Assembly: GCA_030068075.1 (NCBI GenBank)
Contig: CM057835.1
Coordinates: 40,356,715 to 40,420,714 of the forward strand
From: Paguma larvata
Taxonomy: Eukaryota > Chordata > Mammalia > Carnivora > Viverridae
Reading direction: 5' to 3'
DNA: 64,000 nucleotides
The number at the start of each line of letters is the position of its first letter. The first letter of the stretch is position 1. Shown here piece after piece: positions 31,000-43,904 of the stretch. The position numbers were made by a program, and so were the translations under genes. Below the pieces are notes generated by a model that was not told the origin of the DNA, did not search any database, and was given only the letters and a program-made list of their open reading frames with translations.

Positions 31000-32870
31000 T
31001 CTTACATTGACTGATGTGCTTCATTTGTTATATTTATTTATGCCTATATATCTTATTAGCCTAAATATTATATTTCTATAGAGTTATTTAAGTGCTTGTT
31101 ACGTACAATGGAAGCATTGATTGCTTTATTTATTTATTGGTTGTTGCTTTGAAATCTTTAATAATCTAAGAAATCCTGGAAGCTACATGATAAAATATGT
31201 TCTCTTTCAGCTCAGCTGAACTTATTTATAGTCTTATTCTTCTTATGTCAGCAGCAATCATGAAAGATTATTATATATGCACCAGATTTATTTCAAGTCT
31301 CTTTTATATGAAGCAGTACTGTTTACTGAAAGAATTTGTAACTTAAACTTTCCAGGATATATTTACTTCTATTAAATCGCCTCAAAGATTTTCTAGTCCA
31401 ACAACATGCTAATATCCGTATTAGCTACATATCTATAGATTTGGGATCTATATTTTCATGTATGAAAAATTAGCCGATTTAATAAATATAATATAGGATA
31501 CGCGAGATCTTAATATAGGTCCTTGACAATACATATTTAAAACGAATCGTGTTTGTTTTGACAGTACGCACACTGAAACCAGAATGATACAAAGAGCAGC
31601 ATGGCTCCTAGGCAAGAATGGCATGCAAATCCAGCAAGTGTTCCATAGTAAAACAAACAAATAAACTAACAAAAACTAGCAGTAAACACAATGGCTATAA
31701 ACTTGCTTTAAAAAGGACAGGATGATTATAATAAAAAACAAATTGGAAATGTGTATGCTTTTAGCTAACATATATGTTGGTCAAAAAATGTATCCTTTAA
31801 GCTTGGCTGAATTGATCTACAGCCTTATTCCAATAATGTCAGTGCCATCATGGAATCAGCAAATCCAGACAGGACTCTGATCCAAATCAATTCTTACTTC
31901 TCCATTCCGCTGCTATATAGGGCCAAGGCGATGATAGGAAAAATATTAAGTGATAGGGATCTAACAGAGACAGTAGTTCAAAACGCATCATGACCTAAAA
32001 TAATACCTCTCAATAATTTGCAAAATAAAATCAGAGAACTTTCATGAACATAGTAATACCGAATCATTTACCTCCAGGCAATTTATATTTGATATTGCCC
32101 TTAAGCTATTTTCCATGTATTATGACTCCTGTACTTAATGCAGCATTTCAGCTTCATCCTATTTCTTTCTGAGCCTGTGTGGAACCATTAGAAGCAGATT
32201 AGTAACTATTTATTTTGATGATAGGTGTTTTTCTGTGTGTAATAGAAAAAAGATTCAGGGTCCATGATGCTAGGAAATCATTCTGTAGCTGTGCTTTCCA
32301 TCTCAACCCTGAGGGAAGAAAAGCTATTGATGTTGATGAGAAAGACTATTCACATAGTACATCCATAAACTCAATAGCTATTTTTCTTTTGTAACATTTT
32401 AAAGATTATTATTAGCAGTTAAATAATAGTACTGATTATTTTTATGTCATCATGTATTTCTTATGTTCAATTACTTAATTGAGGCAGATTATTTTTGGTA
32501 TTTTAACAGAGTCCTTGGTTAACAGTGTACTATTATCTAGGTCTATGCATGCTTGCTTTTTTCTTATGATATAATGTAAAGTCATGAACCAACACACATA
32601 TCAAAAATTCAGCACCTTTGTAGCATATATCTGTGGATGTGCTCCTCCTCTATCCCGTTTTCTTCTACCTCTCCTCGTTTTAGGATGGCCAGTATTTCAA
32701 AAATAGGACATTATAGTCGCTGTACTACACAAGGTTATGATTCACTACACTACACTATACTAAGTAGACTTTTATCACACATATATGTAGTCCTATATGA
32801 AATATTGTATTTAAGTTGACTAATTTGAAATTATATAAAAGGGTATCATACGGTATAACATAATATACTA
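31000..32870. other. unassigned interval
   Basis: No gene or named repeat. Two segments near 31205-31265 and 31794-31860 resemble each other at roughly 70% by eye (see findings). Confidence 0.35.
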
Positions 32871-32879
32871 TATTTTATG

Positions 32880-33700
32880 TTGATGGTTACCTTCTTTTAA
32901 TACTTTAGAGATAACATTTCATGTCTTCTGGTTGTTACTACTGTTGAGAATTCCATGCTCCTTTTTACAGTCATTCCATTATGGGCAATCTTTCCCTTTC
33001 TATTTCATGATTATTGTCTTTGGCATTTTTTTCACTTTTACTGAAGTGCGTCTTGGCTTAGATTTCTTTTTATTAATCTTATTTGGGATTCATTGAGTCT
33101 GTGAATCTATATTTTTACATCTGGAAAATTTGCTCCTATTATGATTGTAAATAGTATCTCTTCACCTTTCTGCTTAGCGTTTATTCCTGGAACATCAACT
33201 AAGTGTATGCTAGAAATTTTCATTCTCTTTTCTATGTGTTTTAATCTTTTTGTTTTTTTTATGCCCTGGTCTTTACCTATTGCTTTCAAAGTATTTTTTT
33301 ACATATATTTTTCAAGTTCATAAATTCTCTTTCAAATGCACCTAATCAGTCATTTAACCTTTCACTAAATTTGTTTTTGTTTCAACGATTATGTTTTTCA
33401 TATCTAGAAATTCAATTTAATTTTCAAATTGGCCAACATTTTTTTGTCTTCTTGTTCTACACCTACTTTATAACTGCATTTTTTTCCTTAAACCTTTACA
33501 TAGCTATTCCACCCTCTATATCTGACGATTCCCAAATCTGTAGTCCTTACTGTCAAGGGTTTGTATTTTTTTTTTTGTTATTTATCATCAGAGAGTTGGC
33601 TTCTAGTTTGTTTGGTAATTTTCAGCTATGATCTTAATCCTGCAGGTATTTGAACAAACCTTCCTCCAGATATAATTTCTTTCTAATTCTGAGAGTGGCT
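32880..33700 (-). mobile_element. LINE-like remnant, antisense (tentative)
   Basis: T-rich sequence with 'cattgagtctgtgaatctat', 'ctggaaaatttgctcctatt', 'tctagaaattcaatttaatt' and 'atttttcaaattggccaaca'-like motifs resembles the antisense of an old L1 internal or 5' segment. Family and ends are uncertain. Confidence 0.35.
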
Positions 33701-33972
33701 CACTGATCTACAACTATTTTAGCACCCTACTAACTTGGAGGAGGTGTCTCAAGTTCAACTTCCTAACCCACTACTCTTCCTATAGTCATATCGCAAAGGA
33801 CATGGAGACTCAGGCCAGCCACCAGCTTGTCTACTCCAACTTTTTGCTTCTCTGTATTAGGCTCTCTGCTTCTCAGACTCTCAGCCTTACATCCAAGTCC
33901 AGTTTTTCTATGTTCTAACTCCAGGTTACTGAAGCTCTGATTCTTAACCTTCTAAACCTGCTTAGGTTGTTG

Positions 33973-34003
33973 TTTTTTGTTTGTTTGTTTGTTTGTTTGT
34001 TTT
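33973..34003. repeat. (TTTG)n microsatellite
   Basis: About seven TTTG units. Confidence 0.9.
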
Positions 34004-34141
34004 GGGAGTATGGAGTGTGGAGATTCCTCCTACTATCGGTGAAGAGAACAATGGTATAAAGAGTGAATGTCACACTGGAAGACATCACCACACTGGAGAA
34101 GTGTTGGTGAGTTTTTCAATCTTCCTTTTAAACACATGCAC

Positions 34142-34240
34142 TATAGATATAGAGATAGAGATTATATAGGATAGATAATGGGTACATAGATAGATAGATA
34201 GATAGATAGATGAAAGATAGATACAGATATAGCTATAGAT
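34142..34240. repeat. (TAGA)n tetranucleotide microsatellite
   Basis: A perfect core of about six TAGA units (34187-34211) is set in ~100 bp of imperfect TATAGA/GATA units. This is the classical type of polymorphic marker locus. Confidence 0.9.
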
Positions 34241-36075
34241 TTATTTTCTGGCATTTTGCTTTCATGTTCTTTTAAAGAAGTGTCAATAAAACTGTTTCAC
34301 ACAAGGGAATTATTTTACCTACCTCAGAAGAGTTGCATAGGGTTTAAAGGCTTTCATACTGTTTTCCTAATATTCAAAATCAATTTTCATTTGCAATGTT
34401 ACACTTCTGTTTCCGGAAATTCTTCCTATAATTGTAGGTAATGATCACAACCTCCTGAGTTTATATATTATATCCATTTCTTCCATTTTGTTAATGATCT
34501 CTTATGTTATATTAGCTTAAGGTTTATTAAGGATTTTGCAGAATTTTCAAAACATGGTTAACTACTTACCTCACTCTTAAAAGGAGACATGCAGTGGGAA
34601 AATCAAGTCTGTGTGAAAAAGTAATTGAAAACACCACACAATATATAGTAAAAATGCAATTACTTTAAAAATAGAATCTGTAAACTAGGTCACTGAAAAG
34701 CTGTCAGAATATTTTGGTTTTCATTTGGTCTCCAACTTTTTAACAACACTATTTTCAAAGAAAAGGAAGTGAAACTCTTGTCTGTGAGTTAAAGAATATA
34801 AAGAAAACATGACAGTATCAGAAAAGCTAATGATCCTCATCTGCCTAGATTAAAAAATATATGAGATGATAAATTAAATATATGTTTACTCAATTGCAGC
34901 ACCTAGATAAAAATGCAAATGTGGTATGTAAAACTATAAACAGTGCTTAATTAAATAATGACTCAGTGTCTGGAGAAAAAGAGACTTATGCAATAACTAT
35001 GTTTTTTTTTCTTTGCTTGGTAAAAATGCAAATTAAATCATTAATAGTTTATAAATGAACCCAGCTAAGAGACAGCTAATGCACATCCCGTTTTAAATTA
35101 AATAAAAACAATAAGTGTTCCATTACATTCATTGAGGTAAACTCCAAAATCACCTTTTATTTATGAAATATAAGATTTAAATGATTCTTATTGTTTTATT
35201 CTCCCATATCATTCTTTATGCTGCTATGAATCTTGGCATTAAAGCAAAGTTAGTTAGAACGTCATTTTCTCTCGTTATTCTATTCCATTTCCCCTCTCCT
35301 CTCTCTCTCTCTCTGCCTTTCTTTCTTCACACATACACATGCATACACACACAAGCACAGGCAAATAGATATGTACAAAGAGAGAGGATAAAAGACACAA
35401 TAAAATCACATTGACCTGTATGCTTTGAGGTCAGCCCCAGTGTTAGGTAACTATATTCTTGCCACTAAGAGTCATCTAATATTCAGAGGAAAGGTTTGGT
35501 ATGGTACTTTTCACTTTAATATTTATAGAATTTGATTGCAGCTGGCTCCTCCACTCCCCCACTTTACATAGTGTGGTAGAGAAATGGACTGAACAAAAGC
35601 AAATGTATTATGTGATCAACTCGCAGTGATTAGTATATTTTAAAATTGTGTATCTTCTTCATGATGGAGTTCTGTTTATATCCAGATCATCTCTCTCTGT
35701 ACTCACAATTCTACTCAGTAGCTCCTGCTTCCTTGCCCAAGGAATGCAAACAATTTTAATTCTAGCAAGAAAAAAATGTAATTATGAAAGCAAATCCCCT
35801 GAAAAAAACTGTATTCCCAAAACAAATATAAACTGCCCTGAACACTTTGAGATGATCAACGTGCTACTTCTCTTCGTTACAACTGATAGGTGAATTTCCT
35901 GTAAATAAATTATTTGAACAAGGCTACCCACAGGAAACAAAGAATATAAATTATAGAAATGAATAAATAATTTTTCTAATATTCAAATATACTTTGAAAG
36001 TCGCATTGGTTAGTGCAGTGAGATGTGCAGGTAGGAAGGAGGATATCAAATCAGGAGGCAACAATTTTATTTCTT
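34241..36075. other. unassigned interval
   Basis: No gene supported. Contains a CT run (35298-35315) and nearby CA-rich sequence (35328-35360). AT-rich elsewhere. Confidence 0.35.
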
Positions 36076-36091
36076 TAACCATTTTTACTTT

Positions 36092-36303
36092 TTTTTAAAC
36101 ATTTTTATTTTATTTTTGAGAGACATAGAGACAGAGCGTGAGCAAGGGAAGGGCAGAGAGAGAGGGAGACACAGAATCTGAAGCAGGCTCCAGGCTCTGA
36201 GCTATCAGCACAGAGCCCGATGTGGGGCTTGAACCCACAGACCGTGAGATCATGACCTGAGCCGAAGTCGGCCCCTTAACCAACTGAGCCACCCAGGCGC
36301 CCC
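36092..36303 (-). mobile_element. carnivore tRNA-Lys SINE (felid type) with perfect target duplication
   Basis: Flanked by TAACCATTTTTACTTT at 36076-36091 and 36304-36319, a perfect 16-bp duplication. Head complement 'ctgagccacccaggcgcccc', tail complement 'acatttttattttattttt'. Low divergence from the felid consensus suggests a relatively recent insertion. Confidence 0.95.
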
Positions 36304-36464
36304 TAACCATTTTTACTTTTCCTTTAGGTATCAAAGGATTGCCATGCCCTAAGAAGATGATATGTTGTTATGAGATCATGACCTAGCAAAGAGTTTTGTG
36401 TGGGAGAAAGAATAATATTGACAGAGGAGGGTAAAATGAGCCAAAGCAAAGTATGGCAATAACA

Positions 36465-36635
36465 GGAATTCATGTTTGTGTAGTATTTTCAACTGGTGAA
36501 GTACTCTAACATCCATTAGTTCATTTGATACGTAAGTTTTCTTAGTTAAGAAAGTAGATGTTGTTACTCCAATTTTGAGTATGAAAACGTTAGCAATCAT
36601 AGGCAAGATACCCAATTTGAAACTCACAGAACTGG
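36465..36635 (+). mobile_element. MIR SINE (degraded)
   Basis: 'gtactctaacatccattagt', 'tcatttgatacgtaagtttt', 'gatgttgttactccaatttt' and 'caagatacccaatttgaaac' follow the MIR order. Confidence 0.5.
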
Positions 36636-36824
36636 ACTAAATGAAACAAAGTAGTATAGTAGAGAATTTTATACTTTTTGTGGGGTAGTTTAAAATTAGT
36701 AAAGTCTTAGGCACTATTTCCCAGTGAGTGCATCCTTTAGAGAATTTTGACTGTGGCAAAGAAAGCTAGCCTAGCAGGCAGTTAGCCACTCAGCCTAGTA
36801 AAATAACATTGATGACCTTATGAA

Positions 36825-36980
36825 ATTGTTTTCAAAGATGGTCGTAGCAATTCCTACCATGCTTTTCTAACTCAGAGGTAGAATTAGCTTCCCTTTCCCT
36901 TAAATACTGGCTAACCTTGAGACTTCTGTACGAAGTCTTCATCAGGTCTTTACAAAAGACTTGCCGGTGGAAAAAAAAGG
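36825..36980. mobile_element. LTR-like remnant (tentative)
   Basis: 'actggctaaccttgagactt' resembles the 'gctggccttgtgacttgc' segment of MaLR LTRs. Short and weak. Confidence 0.25.
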
Positions 36981-37034
36981 AGATTCATAAATATTATTTT
37001 ATCATCTCCTTTTTCAAGACATTGAGAGCAGCAC

Positions 37035-37360
37035 TGTCTTCACTTGGGCTCCTGTAATAAAATGCCATGAACTGGGTGGCTTAAACAATAGGCATTTATT
37101 TCCCACAGTCTAGAGGCTGAGTAGTCCAGGCTCCAGCAGGTCCAGTCCCTGGTGAGGGTCCTGTGTCCTCACTTGGTGGAAAGAGTGAGGGAATTCTTAG
37201 GGGTTTCTTTTTCGTGGGCAATCATCCTATTTACAAGGACTCTACTCTCATGACCTAATCACCTATCAAAGACCCCACCTTCTCATACCATAACACTGGG
37301 GATTAAGTTTCAAATTCTGACTTTTGGGGGACACAACATATAGGCTACAGCCAGCATTTT
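37035..37360 (-). mobile_element. MaLR LTR (MST/MLT1-like), antisense
   Basis: Antisense of the LTR: 'ctgtaataaaatgccatgaa', 'ctgggtggcttaaacaatag', 'ggcatttatttcccacagtc', 'gtcctgtgtcctcacttggt', 'ctcatgacctaatcacctat' and 'tgacttttgggggacacaac'. This order is diagnostic of ERVL-MaLR LTRs. No internal region is visible, so it is probably a solo LTR. Confidence 0.72.
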
Positions 37361-37907
37361 GTTCATTGATGGACACTCCTTTCTCTCCATTTCAACCACT
37401 GTAAAATACTTAACCCTAAATGAGTATGAAAAAAATGTTTATTGTATCAATAAACAGATTTCACTTGTGACTAAAACAGTTAGTTTATATTTCAATATTT
37501 GTTCAACCTTGCCTCCTTACTAAGAGTTTTGGTTTTGTTGGATGTGCAAGTGACCAGTTATGAAACTACATTTTCTAGCATTTTTTGGTAAATATATGAT
37601 ATAGTTCGGGCATGTGCCTAATTAGTTAAAAGGAAACCAATTCAGCCAGAATGACGCCTTGACCTCTTGTTCTCCCTGGAATATGGTTGGAATATGGTTG
37701 TGATATTAGGGCTCTAACAGCCACCTGTCACCATAAAATGAGATGCACATGCTAGATAGCTGAGCAGGGAGACAAAAAGAAACTGGGTCTTTGATGGTAT
37801 CATGGAGATGTTAAGCCTGATTGAAGTTGCTCATTACGGAATTATCACTGATTGAAGAAAACATATACTCATCTTGTTTGTTTATTTATTTATTTACTTA
37901 TTTATTA

Positions 37908-38117
37908 TTTTTTTAATGTTTATTTATTTTTGAGAGAGAGAGTGATAGAGTGCAAGTAGGGGAGGGGCAGAGAGAGAGGGAGACACAGAATCTGAAGCAG
38001 GCTCCAGGCTCTGAGCTGTCAGCACAGAATCTGACGGCAGGTTCGAACTCATGAACTATAAGATAACGACCCGAGCTAAAGCCAGATGCTTAACTCACTG
38101 AGCCACCCGGGCGCCTC
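37908..38117 (-). mobile_element. carnivore tRNA-Lys SINE (felid type), antisense
   Basis: Complete body ending in head complement 'actgagccacccgggcgcct'. The T-rich side merges with a (TTTA)n stretch (37879-37907), possibly an expanded tail. No clear target duplication. Confidence 0.9.
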
Positions 38118-38129
38118 ATATTATTGTTT

Positions 38130-38340
38130 ATTAAGCCTCTATTACTTACTTGGATTTTCTGTTATATATGGGTGAACTCCACACATTATTCTTATCCAAT
38201 GTGTACTGTCCCATTTCCAGATGACCAAACTGAGGCATCTAGAGGTTAAATGATGTCAATGATCATAGAGCAAGTCGATTTCAAAGTGGAAGGAAGAACT
38301 CTGGTTTCCTGAGTCCCTATTGCTGAACTTTTTTTCACTG
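38130..38340 (+). mobile_element. MIR SINE
   Basis: 'cccatttccagatgaccaaa', 'ctgaggcatctagaggttaa', 'tgatcatagagcaagtcgat' and 'aagaactctggtttcctgag' are the MIR core to 3' part in sense. Confidence 0.65.
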
Positions 38341-38344
38341 TAAC

Positions 38345-40070
38345 ACTGCTGAACTGTCTCTGGAGTGGTAAGATCTTTGGGGGCAAGAAGTTACCATTCC
38401 TTTATTTCTTTTAATGTATCTTCTGGCATATGTGCTGTTTTTGGTTCTACTCTGGATCCCCAGAGTAGAAAAACAAAGTCTCTTGTCTGCATGGAGTTTA
38501 TATTTTAATGGGTAAATTAATACATGAATGAATATACGAGTAACCAACACTTTTCTATCTTTTTTTTTCTGAATGACTGACCTACCAGAGAATGACAGAC
38601 CTACCTTTCCACATTTGGAAAAGCACATGAATATGTTTAGTCCTTCCCTCATTCATTGTACCAATGAGTAATCTGAGACGCTTTGACATGAAATGTTAGG
38701 CTCAAGGACACGCCGTTCTGGAAGAAACTTTGACATTGGGTGACAAGTTGATATAACCAAGATCATGAAACAAAGACAGTCCATCAGGATTCATGTAACA
38801 AATTGCAGGACGGGTCTACTAAGCTGTAGCTGTAGCTGGACGCTGAAGGAGAGCAGGGTTTCTACTTCTATAGCAGGCATATGTGGCGGAAGAAACTTTG
38901 TATGCTCTCTGCAGGCTAATAGGAAACGAAGGCCAACAATGAAACGATGGTTTCAGAATGTCTGCAGATTGAAGGACCTACACCAAATTGTGCAGAAACG
39001 AAATGCTTTCTTTTCCATCAGAGCAACAGATAACCACCTGTGACCAAAGGACCAAGCAGAGTCTAAAACAGCAGGTGGACCCACAAAAAAGGAGCGGCTT
39101 TTGCAAGAGAGAACACCAAACATCTCTTTGAGATAGCGACTCCGTACACATAGGATCAGCCCTGGGCAAAGTTTCTCCTTTAGAAGTGTCTCTGCAAAGT
39201 AACTGCTTTTTGCAGGGTAGCTTTGGTTGATGCTGAGTACAAAGAAACTAACCAGAACTGGGATTTAAAAAAGTAGTTAGTCCTTAATGCAATATGTTAA
39301 CAATTTGGATCAAATCTGCCACTTCTTTGTCATGGGCCAAATAAGATTTACATCCAATATTTCTCAGCTGCTTGAAGAAAATCAATACTGTTTACGGTTA
39401 TAGCAAAACTTAGTGTGGATTGAGACCACGGAGGTACCGAGTGTTTTGAATGGAATAATAGGTTTTGCTTTCATTTCTATTTATTTATTTTTTAACTAGT
39501 GAAACCAAGTCAGGCTTAATACATTTTACTGATTTTCTGTCACCCCGGTTTGGTTGCAGGTGCGCCCGGTTGGTACAAGGGCATAAAGACATCTTGACCA
39601 CTTTCATTCATTTTCTTATCAAATGTATTTTATCGGTCCAGATTTCTAGGCTTTTGTTTCACACATTCCCCAAATTATGATGAAAATGTAAAGGACAGCG
39701 CAGAATAACTATGGAAGCCTCCATGGGAAAGCTTGTTCACATGAGAAGAAACTTCCAGAAGATTTACTGCTTGTGTGATATGTTAACTGAATGTTTTGTT
39801 TATGTAAAGCAACACTTTACACAGAGAGATTAACTACATTTTAAGCAAGTTCTTCGTTTTGACTCCTGGCATAAGGGGGTGTGTGTCTTTTACATGATCA
39901 AAAAAAGAGGGAAGGAGAAGAGTTTGAAGGTTAGGAAGTTGATCTGGAGATATATCATTATTCTTTATGAAAAATGTAAGATTTTCAGAACTATGAGAAC
40001 TTGAACATTTTTCTGTACATAGGGTATCTTCTGTCTTTTTTATATGAATATCCATAATTAAAAATTTTGT
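38345..40070. other. unassigned interval with a GC-richer island
   Basis: No named repeat. 38690-39180 is GC-richer than its surroundings and carries small open frames on both strands (92 codons at 38765-39043 on plus). No protein family recognised. Confidence 0.35.
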
Positions 40071-40082
40071 TACAATCATTTT

Positions 40083-40300
40083 TTTTAGTTTATTTATTTT
40101 TGAGAGACAGGGAGAGACAGAGTGTCTGTGAACATGAGTGGAGGAGGAAGCAGAGAGAGAGGGAGACACAGAATCTGAAGCAGGCTCCGGGCTCCGAGCT
40201 GTCAGCACAGAGCCCGACATGGGGCTTGAACTCACAAGCTGTGAGATCATGACCTGAGCTGAACTCGGATGCTTAACTGGCTGAGCCACCCAGGCGCCCC
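40083..40300 (-). mobile_element. carnivore tRNA-Lys SINE (felid type) with target duplication
   Basis: TACAATCATTTT at 40071-40082 and 40301-40312 flanks the element perfectly. The head complement ends 'ccacccaggcgcccc'. Near-consensus body. Confidence 0.95.
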
Positions 40301-40312
40301 TACAATCATTTT

Positions 40313-41890
40313 ATATAAACATGGGAAATGATTATGGAGTCTGATATTAGGTCTAAAATTTAAGCTTTTATATTTGAATACTGCATACAAAGTCAGATTA
40401 CATTTTGAAAGACAAACTATTCTGTATAAATGTGAAATTTACCCTTTCAAGAAAGATGTTTATATTTAAGCCTGGTACATTTGCATCTCCTAGAAATTAT
40501 TAATCTTGTGATAAATGTTAGCCTTTCACATTTAATACATTCTAACTGTGTCACAGATGTCAACTCCTTGAGGAATATATATGAGGAATACATGCTTTAA
40601 CATATACACATAGTAGCACATATATGATATGTATATGAATGTATACACGTGCTAATTTTACTATCTTAGTCTACATATTTTTTCCTTATAGTGGCATACC
40701 CAGGGAAGGCAGATGGGTGTGGTCTATCTTTGATATAGGCATTGTCTTTCGATAATTAAAAATGATAATAACGCCAACTCAAAATTGATATTTTTATCAA
40801 CATATGTCAATAATTCTAAATAATGCCAATAATAAAAAAATCTCCTCTCTGAAAATATCTTTGGTCTAAGTAATAAACAAGTGCTAGAGTTACTTCTGAA
40901 TTTTAATTAAATGTACACTTGTGTGTTTGTGTGTGTATACGTATGTGTGTGTGTTTCAAATTAATACAATTTAGTACTTAGCCTCTAAACACCCACTGCC
41001 TCATTTTCTCTGCTTTCTATCTAACCAGCTATGGACCATCAACCCATTTTCAACCTAAAATAAATAAATAAATAAATAAAATTTACATGCAAAACATTCG
41101 TGGGTGGGCTTTTCTACCGCAGAGTAAGTTTCTTGCAAAGTACATTTCATTTGCTCTAACATACAAAGAAGTTTAGTTCTTTACTCCTTCTGATTCTACC
41201 TTTCCATAAAGAAGGATCATTAATATGTTCTCTGCTCAAAAGCAGATAAATTATCTACTTTAGATTCCATTTAGCAGCACAGAAGAAATAGAAGCAGTTT
41301 TGGCATTTGCAGAATAGAGATGAATTCCCAGCTCACATGAGCTGTACTACTGGCCTGCCATTTTGGTTATAAATAATATTTCCATTCCACTATATAGCAA
41401 TTTAAAGAGATTTCATGTTCATAAGAGCAGATTTCAGGACTCTGTGCCTTTGAGAGTAAAGTCAGCCTTGAGAAAAATCATGTAGCTCGCTAATATTTAA
41501 TCTCATTACCTGTAAAAAGGGTATTTCAGAATTCCTTTTAAGTATAAATACTGATGTTGAGGAATCTTGAATGGGACTTCTTATGGCTGCCATAGTCAAG
41601 TGCATAAATCATGTTTTATTTCAAGAGTTTTATAGCCTACCCAAACAGCCATTGCGATAGTGCTAACAACAACAAAAAGGACATTAATTAAACATTTCCA
41701 CGCTTTATGTTAAATGTTGTGTATGCATTTCTTCAATTGATCTTGGCCTTTCTAAGTTTCCCGAGGAAATGGAAACACCCTCCTTTGACTTGTTCAAGCC
41801 CTGAACACTTGATTCTTCTACGTCCTTCACCCCTACATGCAGTCTTTCAGTGCCTCCTATCAAGCTCTCTTTGGGACGCCAGCGGTAACC
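40313..41890. other. unassigned interval with small simple repeats
   Basis: A GT-rich patch (40921-40957) and an (AAAT)n run (41057-41081) are present. A weak MIR-like stretch near 41640-41760 could not be confirmed. No gene seen. Confidence 0.4.
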
Positions 41891-41899
41891 TTGTAATGG

Positions 41900-42330
41900 T
41901 TTTTTGCTTCCATTTCCCCTCCTACAATCCATTTTCTGTAGAGCAGTCAGAGTGAACTTTTAAAAATGCCAATTAGATCATGTTATTGACCTGTTTTAAC
42001 CTTCCAATGGCTTCAGAGTTGCACTAAAATCCATTTTCCTTAGCTGCATTGACCGGAGTCACCCAACCAGAGCCTGCTTGTCCGACCATCTCTGTCACTT
42101 CTCTGTACCCCCACTGTAGCCAGCAACCGGTCCTTGTTCTATTTTTCATGAATTCCATGTTCGTGTCTCACCTCAGGGGCTTGGCATTTACTGTTCTTTC
42201 TTGCCGAGAAAGCTCTGGCCCGAGAGCTTCACACTGCTAGCTCTTTCTTGTTAAATGACACCTCCTCAAAGCCACCTTTTCATGAATGCTTCCTGGAGTA
42301 TTTTTACAAGGATTCATTTGTTGCTTTTAC
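41900..42330 (+). mobile_element. LINE-2-like remnant
   Basis: 'aatgccaattagatcatgtt', 'taaccttccaatggcttcag', 'cactgtagccagcaaccggt', 'gacacctcctcaaagccacc' and 'tcatgaatgcttcctggagt' follow the order of the L2-class block (…gatcatgtcactcc… caatggctccccat… cacctcctcagagaggccttcc…). Confidence 0.5.
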
Positions 42331-42619
42331 TACATTGTATCGTTTTAGTTTCAAAACAGCCTCCCAGGTGACATTGGTTTCTCCTTAGGGGCAATCTGTC
42401 ATTGGTGGTCCGTACCATGTTATGTGATTGTGTATAAGTGCTGGTTAGAAACAAACGAGTGAATATATAACCCCGTATAATGGAGGATTTCTCCCAGGCC
42501 CCTGTACCGTGTAGAGAGAAAATCTGTCACATGGATATTTTAGATAGGATATTTGGTTAGGCAAAAATCTGGAAATTCAGGATAATTCTCCTTCAGGAGC
42601 TTACAAAATATATATTTGA

Positions 42620-43430
42620 ATATTCATACTTATACACACATAAAAATACAAAATCATGAGTGTTATTTGTGTCTACTGTGTGAACCAGTACCCATATTAA
42701 GAAATAGAGCATTGCTGACTCCTGAGACGCTACCCTGTTTCGCACTTCCAGCCACTCTTACCTTTCTCCCCACTGCCAAGGAAAACTATTATCCTCACTT
42801 CTTTTTTTTTTTTTAATTTTTTACGTTTTTATTTTATTTTTGAGAGACATAGAGACAGAGCGTGAGCAAGGGAAGGGCAGAGAGAGAGGGAGGTACAGAG
42901 TCTGAAGCAGGCTCCAGGCTCTGAGCCGTCAGCACGGAGCCCGATGTGGGGCTCGAACTCAAAGACTGTTAGATCATGACCTGAGCTGAAGTTGGGTGCT
43001 CAACCGACTGAGCCACCCAGGTGCCCCTATTATCCTCACTTCTAAGAGATTACGTTAGTCTTTCTTGGCTTTGAATTTTTTGTAAACAGAATTGTACTGT
43101 GTATACTCATTTGTTTATGGCCTTTTTTCCTCCCTCTCAATGGTATGTTTTTCAAGATTTGTCCATGTTGTGTATAGATTTGCAGGGATTGCTCTATAGT
43201 ATTCCACTAACTGAATAGAGCAACTGTATTCCACTTGGATAATTTCCAGGTTTTGGACGTTTTAAGAATAGGTTGCTATGCACATTCTTGGACATGCCAT
43301 TTGGTGACCACGTTAAGAGTAGAATTGCTTGGTTGCAGAGTGTGCATTTGGTCGCTTTACGTCAATGCTGACAGATATTCAAAGTGACTGTATCAACTTT
43401 ACTCCCAATAGAAGTGTAGCTTCTTTGCAA
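42620..43430 (-). mobile_element. old LINE-1 remnant, antisense, split by a SINE
   Basis: After the SINE: 'tcaagatttgtccatgttgt', 'tctatagtattccactaact', 'taatttccaggttttggacg', 'ggttgctatgcacattcttg' and 'agtagaattgcttggttgca' are the antisense of the L1 ORF2 3' block. The left portion (42620-42785) is continuous with it across the SINE's target duplication. Confidence 0.6.
42803..43026 (-). mobile_element. carnivore tRNA-Lys SINE (felid type) with perfect 17-bp target duplication
   Basis: CTATTATCCTCACTTCT at 42786-42802 and 43027-43043. Head complement 'ctgagccacccaggtgcccc'. Inserted into an older antisense L1. Confidence 0.95.
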
Positions 43431-43904
43431 TATTATTTTTTTTCACTTTTTATGGAAATAGGTAGGCACAGAATGCAACATGCATTTAATTACAGCCATC
43501 TTCTTCAAATTATGTTCATTCTACTATATCAACTAAATAAGACATTCAAAAAAGTAGACTGTTTCCTCTCTGCAGTCATTTCCCAGGGGATATTGGTTTC
43601 AAAACAAGATAGTACTCCAAATCTGATAAGTCAGCATAATCTTGAGAGTCAGTCAACATGACATATGGAAAGACCATAGGGCCCAGGGCTAAAAGGCTTA
43701 CATTCCAATCTTGGCTTTTCCTTCTACTGGGTCTGGATTGCTCAAATCATTCAGTTTCTCTATTTTCTCATTTACTCATCCACAAAATGTGGATTAAAGA
43801 AAAACTTTATATAACTAAGTTTTCATGAAGCTTTAATAAAGCAATGTGTGGAATTCTCTCCTTACCAAGAAGTAGAATAATCCCTACTTCAGTCATGAAA
43901 AGAT

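Noticed and set aside
39834..40289. 151-codon minus-strand open frame
   Set aside because: About half is translated SINE; the rest has no recognisable domain. The frame begins in the SINE head.
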